64,000 nucleotides of DNA from Pseudoscleropodium purum (Eukaryota; Streptophyta; Bryopsida; Hypnales; Brachytheciaceae). The position numbers were made by a program, and so were the translations under genes. Below the pieces are notes generated by a model that saw only the letters and a program-made list of their open reading frames with translations, was not told the origin of the DNA and ran no database searches. The stretch is taken from contig OZ017799.1 in NCBI GenBank assembly GCA_963969395.1, positions 15,564,501 through 15,628,500 on the forward strand. Direction: 5' to 3'. Positions 36,084 through 47,975 of this stretch are shown one piece after another (position 1 is the stretch's first letter; each line of letters starts with the position of its first letter).

Positions 36084-38150
36084 GAAGTGTAGCATTTATT
36101 AGGCTTATAGTAGTTGTCTAGAAAGTCATAGCAACTACTAATAACTGAAGTGGCTTGCATTCTAAATCCTACTTGTGGAATCAATCAATCAATCGACTTG
36201 TTTGTGATTCAACAAATCTAAACAAGCTAGAGCTTTGTTCCTTGGAACTAATTAATCAAAGGTCTCACTCAAGTTCATCGAAGAGAATTATGCTCTTGCT
36301 CGATTGAGTGTGATCGTATGGAATGTAGAGGGAGGCGTTTGTTATTGTGTATGAGCTGGGATTGGATATAATCCAAGTTCTTTATAAGGGAAGTTTATTG
36401 ATTGTATGGAGAGAAAAAGGCGGAGAATACGTCTATAGCATCTAAGTGCAGAAAGAATGTTGAATGTGGCAAAGTCGTGGTTATGAGTTTTGAGGAAAAG
36501 TCTCCAATGACTTGCCACATGGATGTTAGCATTGCGATTCATTTCACTTGTGTCACAGCAAATTTGCTTGCGAATTTGTTATTAGTTTAGTAGAATGTGT
36601 TTGCTAATTTACAACAATTTTTGTCAACTTCTACTTCGCCTATTTTTCTTAGCTCCTTGTTATTGATAAATAATTGGAATTTCTCGATGCTTTGCTATTC
36701 TCTTCAAAATTTGACAATACCGTTGTTTATTTTCATCAATCTCTTGTCTTTTTGTCCAACGAGCCTAGCCCGCTATAGTTGTGCAACTTCATTGCTGTAT
36801 ACATTACATTCAATAGCATTCCGTCATGCCCATTGCCTTTCCTTTATGCACCCTGCTCATCACATTGAGCCTTCAAGTGTTCATTGAAGTACTTCTAAAG
36901 TGCACTTAGGTGTGGAATATTTCACATCATCTATTGTCAGTAGAACCAAGGTAGCGACAATGCATGCTACTAAATGTCATATAGTTTCTACTTCTTAACC
37001 CCTTTAGGATATTTGGTGCACCTCATGAAGCTTGTTTTTAGGTGCATTAGCATGAAGATTTCATGTATTGTATGCAACATTGTTTGACTTCCTTCCTGAG
37101 GTTTTCTTGCAATGCAGTAAGATTCTTACATTTGAACGTAGCAACACAAGTTTTTCACCATTTTTTTGAGTGACTCTTAGGTCGTGGAACATTCTTGGTA
37201 TATTGTGCACTTTAGGAATTCAAGTGTATTATTTGTTTGTATTTCAACATTTAGTGGGGCTTATAAGTTGCATTTTTAAATTTTAAATTTTTTTCTTTAA
37301 ATACTATCTTTGGAAGGGCTTAGCATAGTTGAATTTGACATAAGCTAATTCATGAAGTATCAACCATAATTCTTCAAGACTAGAAATATGTGACACCTTC
37401 AAAAAAATATGGATTTAAAAAGAAGCATTGGCATTATACTTCACAACTAACATTGCCTCAATTGTTGGGCTAGTGAATGTACATACCAACCCATATGTTT
37501 ACAAAACTCCCCTTTAGGGATTAACTAGCTTAGATGACAATGCCTATAGTTAGGTAGTACAAATTAAAAATCCTCTACTCGAGATCCTTCATTTGGGCAC
37601 TATTTATTAGTGTATTTTTTTAAAGACCCAAGAAGATATCATTTGTCTACTATATCACTATATGTCATAATTTTTTTAATTCTTTTATAGAAATTTCAAA
37701 TTTCAATGAATTTTTGAAGAAAAGATGAAGAATATACAAGTTTCACAAGGTTTATACTTCAAAATCCAAAATTTTCAAAATGAAAGTACATTGTAATATA
37801 AAATAATATATTGTAAAAAATGTTCTTTGTTCTTTCTTCATTAAGAAATGTGGTTATAAATCCTCCACTTCAAACTTCAATGATATGTTTATTTTCAAAA
37901 TACTTCAAAATGTTCAATTGGAGTAGGAACAACTTTACAAAAGCTTCCTTTTGTTTGGAAGTATTTAGAATGTCAAATCAAGTTTTAAAGGAAAAAAATT
38001 CAAAATATTGAAATGCACTTCTCGTAATATATAGGTGTACAAGTATTATATAGGTGTTTTTTGGATAGATTTTATTGTATTAAATAAGAATATAAACTAA
38101 TATGACTTGAATATGACTCAATGATGTGAATGTAGCATTAACAAAGTTGC
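36084..38150. other. AT-rich intergenic DNA between two transposons
   Basis: I see no gene or repeat I can name. Short open frames lack conserved motifs. Confidence 0.55.
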
Positions 38151-38407
38151 TGTTGAAGAACATGTACATATTAGTGTAGATTATGTACATTCAGCCCTAG
38201 GAGTAGTATTAGCCTCTTAGTTAGGCTTAGAGTCTAATGGGTATTGCTTGTAGTCAAAGGCAGCCCATGGTGTTTAGTTATCCCACATGGTTTGTGGATA
38301 ACTAGGGAAAGGCTTCTCCCTTATGTTCAGCCAATGCATGGGCCATCATATCATCCTACCATCTAAGTAAAGCCTTTCATCCTTCTCATAATATTGTAAT
38401 CTCAATA
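38151..38407 (+). repeat. 5' LTR of the young copia element
   Basis: Begins TGTTGAAGAA and ends TCTCAATA (TG...TA rather than the usual TG...CA). Matches the 3' copy except for one C/T and three G/A sites. Confidence 0.95.
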
Positions 38408-38421
38408 GGTTATGGGCCCAC
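38408..38421 (+). other. Unusual primer-binding site matching the initiator tRNA-Met anticodon arm
   Basis: GGTTATGGGCCCAC follows the LTR directly. It is complementary to the anticodon stem-loop of plant initiator tRNA-Met (GTGGGCCCATAACC, recalled from knowledge of that tRNA), not to its 3' end. This implies priming by a half-tRNA, as known for Drosophila copia. Confidence 0.75.
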
Positions 38422-39420
38422 GCACTTGGAGTTGCGTTTGAGGGAGGAATTCAAAGCATTTGGACGAGGTCTTGGAGCTTGGAGGAGTAATCAGTCCTTT
38501 GTCACTTGTCACCTACAAACCATATAGTGTGAGTCATTTTTCCAAAATAAAAACTTTGGAGTGCATTTTTTTTAAAAAGGGGAAATTTTTTTGGAACTTT
38601 TGTTGGCTGGTTTGTGACGTTTGGAGTACATTTTAGGTGGGACATTGCTTATGGTAGTAATCAGACCTAGAGTAGGCTGGTTGCATGCTCCTAGTTTGAG
38701 TTTGTACTTAGAAAAGTACATTGGGAGCCCATTGTGGCTGATTTTGCACTTAGGTGCATTGTGGATTGTAATGGTGCCAATTGCCATCTATTGAGAGTCT
38801 TTGTGAGCCTTGGAAGCATATTTGAGTTGCTTGAGGTTTTTGCCATGCATGGGGGGCTGATTAGTGCCCTTGTGAGTGTGTGAGGCAATTCATGGACTTT
38901 GTGAACCCAAGAGGGCTGATTTGTGGCCATGTGAGCCATTGAGGGCCAATTAGGGTGTTTTAGTGGATTGGTGATCCATTGAGGGCTGATTGGAAGGCTT
39001 GAGTGCCTTGGAGTGTGGAGTACCCTATTTGTGAGGAGCATTGTGAGTTGGCTTGCTGAATTGAAGTAGCACTAGCCCATCATGTCCATGTGGTGGATTT
39101 GAGCTCCATTAGGGTCTGAATTCGTGTTGAGAGGAGGTGATGCACTTGTGAGGAGTGTTTTGTCCTTCATAAGGTTGTGAGGATCTTGGAAGGTCCTTGG
39201 AAGGGCTGATTGTTGCCATTTCAACCCAATTGGCTTCCAAGGGAGTGTTTGGAGGCTAAATTGACTTGGAGACACTTCGGGTGCTGCCAACAAGTGGGAG
39301 GTGTCCTTGGAAGGGCTGATTATTGCTGTTTTAGCCCAATTGGCTTCCAAGGGAGTGTTTGGAGGCTGAATTGACTTGGAGACACTTCGGGTGCTGCGAA
39401 CAAGTGGGAGGTGCTTCATC
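38422..39420 (+). other. Untranslated leader of the young copia element
   Basis: About 1 kb between primer site and gag ATG with no open frame of note on the plus strand. It is rich in recurring GAGGGCTGATT-type segments and ends with a 110-bp tandem duplication. Confidence 0.7.
39193..39412 (+). repeat. 110-bp tandem duplication just before gag
   Basis: Two copies starting GTCCTTGGAAGGGCTGATT and ending near AACAAGTGGGAGGT, with only a few mismatches. The second copy ends 8 bp before the gag ATG. Confidence 0.92.
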
Positions 39421-42400
39421 ATGTCATCAAGTGGAGGAGAGGGCGTGCGCATCATTGACAAGTTCAATGGGGAGAACTTTGGCATGTGGAAGTTCAAGAT
39501 GGAGATGATCCTTGCGGAGAAGGACTTGTGGGACGTGGTGGATGGGAGTGAGGAGCCTCCAAGTGAAGATGCTAATCCAAAGACCAAGAAGGGGTTTGAG
39601 AGGAAGGAGAAGAAGGCCTTTGCTCTCATTGCCATCAATCTTGCGGACCGGCAAATTGCACACATCCGCCATTGCAAGGGACCAGCCCAAGCATGGACCA
39701 CCCTTTGCAACATCCATGAGACCAAGAGCCTCTCCAACATCCTCTTTCTTCGCCGCAAGTTCTTCACTAGCAAGATGCAAGAGGAGGACGACATGTTGGA
39801 TCATGTCAACAAGATCAAGGCTCTTGCGAATGAGTTGGCTTGTTTGGAGGCACCCGTGACGGAGGGAGATGTGGTGATGACCTTGTTGGAGAGCTTGCCA
39901 CCATCTTATAAGTACCTCATCACCGCATTGGAGACAAGGCCCACCAAGGAGCTGACCTTGGAGTTTGTGACGGCTCGCTTGATGCATGAGGTGCCCAAGC
40001 GCAAGGAGAATGAGCCCCAAGGGGAGGGATCAGCCCTAGTCTCAAGACATGGCAAGGGAGGCAATACCAAGGCTTCCAAGGAGACAAGGACGTGCTTCAA
40101 GTGTGGCAAACCAGGCCACATTGCTAGGCATTGCAAGATCAGCCAAGACAAAGACAAGGAGAGTGCACACCAAGCTTCCAAAGAGGAGGAAGAGGAGGAG
40201 TTTGCCTTTGCCACACATGGAGGAGGGGAGAAGGCTAACATGTTTATTTGGATTGTGGACTCGGGAGCCACTCAACATATGACCAACCATCGTGATGCCT
40301 TCCACACCTATCAACCCATTTCGGGAAAGAAGATTTACTTGGGAGACAATGGTATGGTGGAGGCCCTTGGCATGGGGGAGATCCTTGTGGAGGTGATGGT
40401 GAAGGGTCAGCCCAAAAGGATCCAAATCCATGAGGTCCTCCATGTCCCCAAGTTGCATGCCAACTTGCTTTCGGTAAGCAAATTGTCTTTGGGAGGTTTG
40501 AAAGTGCATTTCAACATGGTGGTGTGTGTTGTGAGGACACCAAGTGGAGTCTTAATTGCATCAGCCCCTCGTGAGGGCAACTTGTACCTCCTCCATTTCA
40601 CCAAGGTGAATGGCACTTCCTTAGCGTGCGTGGCCCAAGTATCAGCCCATGAAGACCTTGTGGAGCTTTGGCATAGGAGGCTTGGGCACTTGAATGTGAA
40701 GAGCATGAAGAGCCTCCAACACATTGTGAAGGGGCTGAACCTCTCTTCTTGCAAGCATGATTGGAGTTCTATGGTGTGCAAGGGGTGCATTGAAGGCAAG
40801 CAAGCAAGGCAACCCTTCCCCAAAGATGGGGCCACAAGGGCGAGCAAACTATTGGAGCTTGTGCATTCCGATGTGTGCGGGCCAATGAAGACCACATCCA
40901 TTGGCGGAACAAGGTATTTCGTGACCTTCATTGATGATTTCTCTCATAAGATTTGGGTGTATATGCTGAAGTGCAAGAGTGAGGTGTTTGGGCGTTTTGA
41001 GACTTGGAAGGCCCTTGTGGAGGCCCAATCCGAGTGCAAGGTGAAGGTACTGCGATCGGATAATGGAGGGGAGTATGTGTCCAAGGCCTTTGAGGGGTAC
41101 TTGGAGGCCCATGGCATTGAGCACCACACTTCAGCCCCTTATACTCCTCAACAAAATGACGTAGCGGAGCGTGCCAATCGCACCATTGTGGAGATGGCAA
41201 GGGCCATGATTCATGGCCAAGGGCTAAAGTATGAGCTTTGGGGGGAGGCCGTGTCCAATGCGGTTTATACAAGGAATCAGTGCCCTACGCAAGCATTGAC
41301 AAGCAAGACACCCCAAGAAGCTTGGAGTGGGATCAGACCTCATGTGTCTCACATGTGCATCTTTGGGTGCATTGCCTATGCATTGGTTCCAAGTGCCAAG
41401 AGGACCAAGTTGGATGCCAAGGGCATCAAGTGTCTTTTCCTTGGCTATTGTGAGGGAACCAAGGCTTATAGGCTGATGTGTGTGGAGAGCAAGGCCATCA
41501 TCAAGAATAGAGATGTGACCTTCTTGGAGGATGGAGGTGCTGATCCTAAGCTCTTGGAGGTGAGCCCAAGTGGGAGTAGTGGAGGACCAACCCAAAAGAT
41601 GGGCACAACTCCAAGAGTGCACATGGAAGATGAAGGAGATGAAGATGAAGAAGATGAAGAGTTGGCGGAGCCCAAGAAGAAGGTGGCCACACCCCAAGGG
41701 AAGAGGCCATCAGCCCCTTCTCTAAGATCTTTACCAAGGGGGCAAGAGCGTGATCAACCCTTGGAAGAGCAAGATCAGCCTTTGGAGGAGCAAGACCAGC
41801 CCTTGGAGGAGCAAAAGGAGCCACGTTATCCAACAAGGACCCGCAAGCCCCTTGGAGATTGGTGGCTGAATCACATTCTTCCCCAACAACAAGAAGAACA
41901 AGCCAATGTGGCTTTCCTTGGAGATCCATCCACGCTTGGAGAGGTGTTGCGTTGCGAAGATACAAGCAAGTGGAAGGTGGCCATGCAAGAGGAGTACAAG
42001 GCCCTCATTGACAAAGGGACATGGGAACTTACAGCCCTCCCTCCCAAGAGATCAAGTGTGAGTTGTAAGTGGGTTTTCTCCACCAAAAGGGATGCTTTGG
42101 GTCATGTTGTGAGGTACAAGGCAAGGCTGGTTGCTAGGGGGTTCTCCCAAGTGGAGGGTGTGGATTTTAATGAGACTTTTGCTCCCGTTGCCAAGTTTAG
42201 CACCATCCGTTGTGTTGTGACTCTTGGGATAGCCATGGACTTGGAGATGCACCAAATGGATGTGAAGACGGCTTTTCTCAACCCCAAGCTCAAGGAGGTC
42301 ATCTACATGGATCAGCCCCAAGGTTTTGTACAAGAAGGCCAAGAGCATCTCAAGTGCAAGTTGAGGAAAGCCCTTCCCGGATTGAAGCAATCGGGGAGGG

Positions 42401-43569
42401 CATGGTACCAAGATATTGATGCCATGTTTGTGAGGAAGGGCTTCCTAAGAAGCCATGCTGATCACTCTTTGTACACCATGCAAAGTGGTGAGTTTTTGGT
42501 GATTGTGATCTTATATGTGGATGATCTGATCCTCCTTGCAAGTAGCATGACCAAGATGCTTGAGGTAAAGGCTATGCTCAAGGAGGAGTATAAGATGACG
42601 GATCTTGGAGAGCTAAGCTATTGCCTTGGAGTGGAGTTCAAGAGGGATAGGGTTGCCCGCACCATCACCATAAGCCAACGCAAGTACCTTGAAGAAATCC
42701 TCAAGCGCTTCAACATGGAGGAGTGCAAAGCCATAGGTACACCCCTTGACACTCATGTGAAGTTGCCCAAGCTCACGGATGCTGAATTTGGAGAGGTGAG
42801 GGCTGAAATGCAAGGTGTGCCTTACAAGGCAGCGGTTGGGTGCTTGATGTATGCCATGGTAGCCACAAGGCCTGATTTGGCCTTTCCGGTGAGTGTTGTG
42901 AGTCAACACATGTCCAAGTATGGCCCAATGCATTGGGCAGCGGTGAAGAGGGTAATGAGGTACCTTCAAGGCACACTTGGCATGGAGTTGCAACTTAGAG
43001 GTGCCCATGTGACTTTGCATGGGTATTGTGATGCGGATTGGGCGGGTGATGAGGGGGATAGGAGATCCACCACCGGCTACGTGTTTAAGCTTGGATTGGG
43101 TGCCATTACTTGGAATTCCAAGAGGCAGCCCACCATAGCTCTCTCTACAACGGAGGCTGAATACATGGCTATGAGCCAATGCACCAAAGAGGCCATTTGG
43201 TTGAGGCAACTCTTAGCTGATGTTGGTCTTGTCCAAGAGGGGAGCACACCAATTTGGTGTGACAACCAAGGGGCCATTGCTTTGGCCAAAAATCCCACCC
43301 ACCACTCTCATACGAAGCACATTGATGTGCAACACCATTTCATTCGTGAATGAGTGGAGGCTAAGGTGATTGAACTCAAGTATGTGCCTATCCAAGCTAT
43401 GGTTGTTGATGTGCTGACCAAGGCCCTTGGGAAGCCACAACACCACAACTTGATAGGGAAGATGGGCCTAGGAGCCTTTGACCACTCTCAAAGTGGGAGT
43501 GTTGAAGAATATGTACATATTAGTGTAGATTATGTACATTCAGCCCTAGGAGTAGTATTAGCCTCTTAG
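39421..43569 (+). pseudogene. Ty1/copia gag-pol polyprotein with a single in-frame TGA
   Basis: 1310 codons are open from the ATG, then a TGA at 43351-43353, then the same frame continues 71 codons and ends inside the 3' LTR. Domains in order: UBN2-type gag (about 1-200), zinc knuckle CFKCGKPGHIARHC (225-238), protease DSGAT (D280), GAG-pre-integrase (HLNVKSM), and integrase with D484, D547 and E583 (spacing 35 between the last two). A linker with a threefold DQPLEEQ repeat, RT with YVDD from Y1032, and RNase H with DADWAGD from D1204 follow. Only the last residues of RNase H (ELKYVPIQAMVVDVLTKAL) lie after the stop, so most activities may survive; loss of the C-terminus could still disable it. 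It is expressed, if at all, from the 5' LTR. Confidence 0.93.
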
Positions 43570-43756
43570 TTAGGCTTAGAGTCTAATGGGTATTGCTTGT
43601 AGTCAAAGACAACCCATGGTGTTTGGTTATCCCACATGGTTTGTGGATAACTAGGGAAAGGCTTCTCCCTTATGTTCAGCCAATGCATGGGCCATCATAT
43701 CATCCTACCATCTAAGTAAAGCCTTTCATCCTTCTCATAATATTGTAATCTCAATA
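43500..43756 (+). repeat. 3' LTR of the young copia element
   Basis: A purine-rich AAAGTGGGAG tract immediately precedes it, as expected for the polypurine tract. It is followed by the second GTTGC. Confidence 0.95.
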
Positions 43757-43931
43757 GTTGCATACAAAAAGCTAGATAAAAATTCTTTGTTCTTCAATAT
43801 GAAAATGATAGTGTGACCATCATTAGAGAAATTCTCAATCCTCTAGGGGATTTCTCTAGAGTAGCTAAAAGGACCCCATGCTTACATTTAACTTTGCTTA
43901 ATGACATATTTTTCCTCTATAGTCACTCACT

Positions 43932-44219
43932 CAGGGTTGTCAAGACATCCGGACGTCCGGGACGTTTGGACGCGGACGTTGTGTCCGCAGCGTCCACCTG
44001 TCCCCCATCCGCCCCGTCCGCCCGTCCGCCCGATTACGGCCGTCCGATCAACGCGCGGACTGATCTGGTCCGCACGATCTGGGCATCCGCCCCGTCCGTC
44101 TGCCCCGCCCGTCCGCTTTCCGACGGCGGTCGGGACGCTGCGTCCACTAGCGTCCGTGTGTCCGGACGTCCGGAAAACGGACGCTATTTTGGGGCGGACG
44201 TTAACATTCGTCAACCCTG
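43932..44219. mobile_element. 288-bp non-autonomous hAT element, same family as the 13-kb one
   Basis: Begins CAGGGTTGTCAAGACATCC and ends CGTCAACCCTG, with perfect CACTCACT duplications at 43924-43931 and 44220-44227. Its left part matches the right end of the large element and its right part matches the left end (shared AAAATAGCGTCCGTTTTCCG on the opposite strand). It has no coding capacity and is GC-rich throughout. Confidence 0.95.
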
Positions 44220-45740
44220 CACTCACTTGAAGTTGTGATGTTCTATGACTGCTAGTGGCTCAAAACCTAAATACAATTAGGTAAATAATTAGAGTTCAAG
44301 TATTGTAATGCACATTAACCATGATTATTTCATAACTTGTTTTCTAATCAAGTTCTAAAAAAAAGCAAATGTCAAAAATAGTTCAATGACATCTACCATC
44401 AAGAGTTCTTTTAATGGCATTATAATAGACTTAATTCATTGACAATTGGTGAGAATGAAGTGTGAAGAGGATATTTTTATAGAAAAATTAAATGTCTATG
44501 GTGAATCTTCAAAGGGTATGGAATATTTAGAAGATAGATCTCTCATTGTCAAATGCAAGAATTGTGTTCAAAGTCAAATTTCAGTCCCCATTTAGGCATA
44601 GTAGAATGATTTTTTCAAAAACTTTGAATAAACAAAATAGAAAATTAAGTTATTTTTCATCTCCAAAAATTTGCTTCTTTTCACATCTTCAAATACGTTA
44701 AATTAAGTGGCTTTTGTAACTAGTTGGAAGACATAAGAGTTTTCTAATTTTTTTGGTAGCTTGAAAATCCACTTCATTTTGCTTAATTTCATTGAATTTG
44801 CTTAATTTTCCAATTAAACACCATACATGTTTATCTGGTTGATTATTAAACAAATTTCTATTTCACCCTCATTACTAGAGTCCTAAAGTCTTTTACAAAA
44901 TTCACATATTCTGACAATGTAATGCACCTAGATGCCCCTACTAATTCTCAAGAGATTAATAGATTGGTTTGGTCACTCTAAAACAGGCTTCTAAATGGTT
45001 GAGAATTTTTCTAACGCCAAAGGATTCTTTTTGTCTACACCCTCCTTCCAAGGGTTTATTTAACCTCAAAATGAACCATTGGTCTTGACTTTGCAAAATG
45101 GAAAATTAAATTGTAGATTCTTACAAAGTAGTTTTGGAATGGATATTTTGAAATTTTGATGCATTCCAATTGTAAACTTATATTCACTATATTTAAATAT
45201 GATTGATAATTTTTTATTAGGAATATGCACCAACTTACTCTATTAATCCCTAAAGTCCCATTGTCCCCTTAAGAAACGAAATGAATTTTGATCAAGATTT
45301 TAAATAAGCTCCAATATTCTCAATATTTGTCTTAATTTTCTAAAACTTTTTCTAAAGATATGAAAACAAATATCTATTAGGGAATAAAATATTTATATCA
45401 ATTGGTCCCTAGGAGAAAAATTTATAGCACAATAAACCTAAATTTTTGTTTAGTGGGGGGGGGGGGGAAAAGATCAAAAGAATCCCACAAAAACTTAAAA
45501 TAAATTTTTTTAAGAACTCTTTTCTTATAATCTACAAGATGCAAGTATCCAAAACAATTTTAAAACATTCCCTTAATTGTCAAATAATATTTCATACAAT
45601 CGTTTTTTTGCATTCCTTATGATTCTATATATTTCATTTTTGCAATTTAGACTAATTATAAGATGATACATGACACTTGAATATTGAAATAGAATAGTGA
45701 TTTTAAAGTAAGAGGTTCTAAAAGTGCACAAGTTCTAAAA

Positions 45741-45833
45741 GCATCCACCTCCTCAAATGTACATTGTATGTACATGTTTTTTTTGGTAGCCTTCAACCAT
45801 GTACAAACAATGTACATTTTAGGAGGTGGATGC
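45741..45833. repeat. 93-bp fold-back repeat (MITE-like)
   Basis: Arms of 26 bp (GCATCCACCTCCTCAAATG... and its complement) with one mismatch, extended by a further ATGTACATG/CATGTACA pairing around a short T-rich loop. A diverged relative lies near 56550-56630. Confidence 0.8.
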
Positions 45834-46000
45834 AATTAGAGCCATATACCACTTCAACTTCAAACTTTCATAACTAATTCTTCAAAGCTCCAAAAAATAT
45901 GAAACAACTTGAATTAGATGCCAATTCTATTGTCTTGTCTTTACAGAAAAAGTTTACTAAAAAATATTTTAAGAAGTTTCACCTCCCCAAAAGTCAATTC
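45830..46000 (+). repeat. Dispersed repeat, copy A
   Basis: Sequence after the fold-back (CTTCAACTTCAAACTTTCATA, then CAAAAAATATGAAACAA, then ATGCCAATTC) recurs in the same order at about 56680-56820. Confidence 0.65.
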
Positions 46001-47384
46001 CAACTCTTAAATGTTTGGTTTGTGGATCTCCTATCTTATGCCCAATCTCTGACCCTTGCATAGGGTGGGAAGAGAAATTATGGCAAATTTTGTTGAAATG
46101 GTAGTCATTCCACAACTTTGCAACTTTTGCAATTTAGACCATACACTCTAAAATCTATACCTATCCTAGATGGTTTAGATTGCATAGTCGTAAAATGGTG
46201 TAAGGAATATTACCATTTTAATGAAATTTGCCATAATTGGGCTAATCTTTAGATCATCAACAAGGAATTTGTCAAATTAGCTAGGAACAAGATCAGCACG
46301 TCAAGCACTTGAGCTCGTAAGAGCTTGTTTCCTACTTTCCTTAAACAACTAAAACTAAAGGCCCTTCCACGTTGACCATGGGTAGAGAAGAGGAAAAAAT
46401 CTAGGATCTTGGTGTTGTGTATACCTCTGAAAGCAAGCTCTGGAGAAGGGTTCAGAAGATCCAAGATTGTATTTGACTTTAGAAGAGCTGAAAGATAGAG
46501 GTTGGAGTCCATGGAAATGGGCTTCCAAAGGAAATCACCCATTTCCAATCAACATCCCATTTTTGTAGCATAAGTTGGTTTGTTTTTGATTGGAAATGGT
46601 GCTCTATTTCCAAGCAAGTGAAGTAGAGAAACTAATGGCTTTTGAGGCAATTGGTGCTAAGTTGTCAAATTTGGATTGCAACTTGTACTACTCTATTTCA
46701 ATAATAAAGTGCTAATGGATTTCAAGCATGCGTTGGTTGCATGGGGAGATTGGGAAAGTTTTACCCCCACAATACAAAATTAGGGGTTGGAACTTGCCCC
46801 CCCCTCCCCCCCCCAAATTTCTTAAAACAGAAAGTTTGAAGAGGTCGAGCTACAATCCCAAAGCTTAACCCGGGAAGTAACCATTCCCTGTTTTTCCTGT
46901 GTTGAAAATAGCATGTCCTACATCATAGTATGAGGACAAATATAGTCCTTTCCTCTTAAAATTTATAAAATTTTTGTTTTTTATAATTCCCATGTCCAAA
47001 AATACAAAATCCTTATCAAATGTATTTTTGGACATGGAAAAATTTATCGGCCTTGATTTTCCCCCATAACATTTAGTAGCAGAATCATTGGTTGCCTTCC
47101 CTCTAACAGAATGGTGACGAATATTCAGCACCATATCAATAGCTAAAAAATTCATGTCAATTTTTGTCAAAGTTCTGATCAGATACTTCTAACTTGGAGT
47201 ATTTACATAAATAATGTAGAAAATCTACAGACTCACTCAGGGTAAATGTAAATTCAAATAGTACAAAACATAAAAGGTTTTAACAAAATGGCTACAAAAT
47301 TATCAAAAGAAATCAATTTCAGAATTCAATTTTCTTCAAAACTCAATTTTAGCCACTTGTATTGTGTGATGCTTGGTGAGAAGA

Positions 47385-47975
47385 CAATTATTTATATACC
47401 TACGGGGTACTAGTTGGTAGAACAAACAATGTGGGATATATAATTTACAATTTGTAATTTCTCATCCACTCATAGTTTAGTCAAATTAAAGCAAAGAATT
47501 GTGATTGAAGTAGAATTTCAAACCTCATTTAGGCATAATATAAAAACTTTTTTTTAAACTTTGAACTGAAAAAAGTTGATAAATGAAGTTAAGTTTTTTC
47601 TCTAAAAATCCTTTTGAAATTTAGATCCTCCAATCAAAAGTGATGGACAAATTTTAGAGAAGGGTTGGAAGAAAATTTCTTTTTGACATATGCAAACATC
47701 CTCTTTGAAATTTGTTCATAACTTTTGATTAGAGGATTTAAATTTTAAACGGATTTTTGAAGATGAAACTAATCTCAATTTAGCAACTTTTCATAGCTAA
47801 AGTTTGTTTGAAAAAATTTATTAGACTATACCTAAATGAGGTACAAAATTTTACTTCAATCACAATTTCTACTTTTGATTTTAATTATGAGTGTTTAAGA
47901 AACTAAAAATCCTAATTTATAAATCCCACATGGATTGTTCAACCTCCTACCACCCCATAGGTATATAAAGAGATT
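47385..47975. repeat. Long diverged inverted repeat, about 290-bp arms
   Basis: The left arm begins TTATATACCTACGGGG and includes ACAATGTGGGAT, AATTGTGATTGAAGTA and CCTCATTTAGGCATA. The right arm, reverse-complemented, gives TTATATACCTATGGGG, CATGTGGGAT, AATTGTGATTGAAGTA and CCTCATTTAGGTATA in the same order. This is a fold-back transposon-like structure of unknown superfamily; long terminal arms would suit a non-autonomous Mutator-like element. A related segment occurs near 44560-44690. Confidence 0.75.

Larger units (their letters stand above)
38151..43756 (+). mobile_element. Young, almost intact Ty1/copia retrotransposon
   Basis: Paired 257-bp LTRs are flanked by a perfect 5-bp GTTGC duplication (38146-38150 and 43757-43761). 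Order is LTR, internal-tRNA primer-binding site, roughly 1-kb leader, one gag-pol frame, 3' LTR. The LTRs differ at four sites, all transitions, so insertion is recent on a genomic timescale. The protein order protease, integrase, RT, RNase H defines Ty1/copia. Confidence 0.96.
44228..47380. other. AT-rich intergenic DNA
   Basis: No gene supported. G/C homopolymer runs lie at 45455-45467 and 46797-46814. A fold-back repeat is listed separately. Confidence 0.55.

Noticed and set aside
39427..43446. Many long minus-strand frames across the young copia element
   Set aside because: They mirror the codon bias of the plus-strand polyprotein, which has all expected catalytic motifs; the antisense products match nothing.
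43932..44219. CpG-island promoter or CRISPR-like short repeats
   Set aside because: The GTCCG units are irregular with no constant spacer, and the segment has transposon ends with an 8-bp target duplication.
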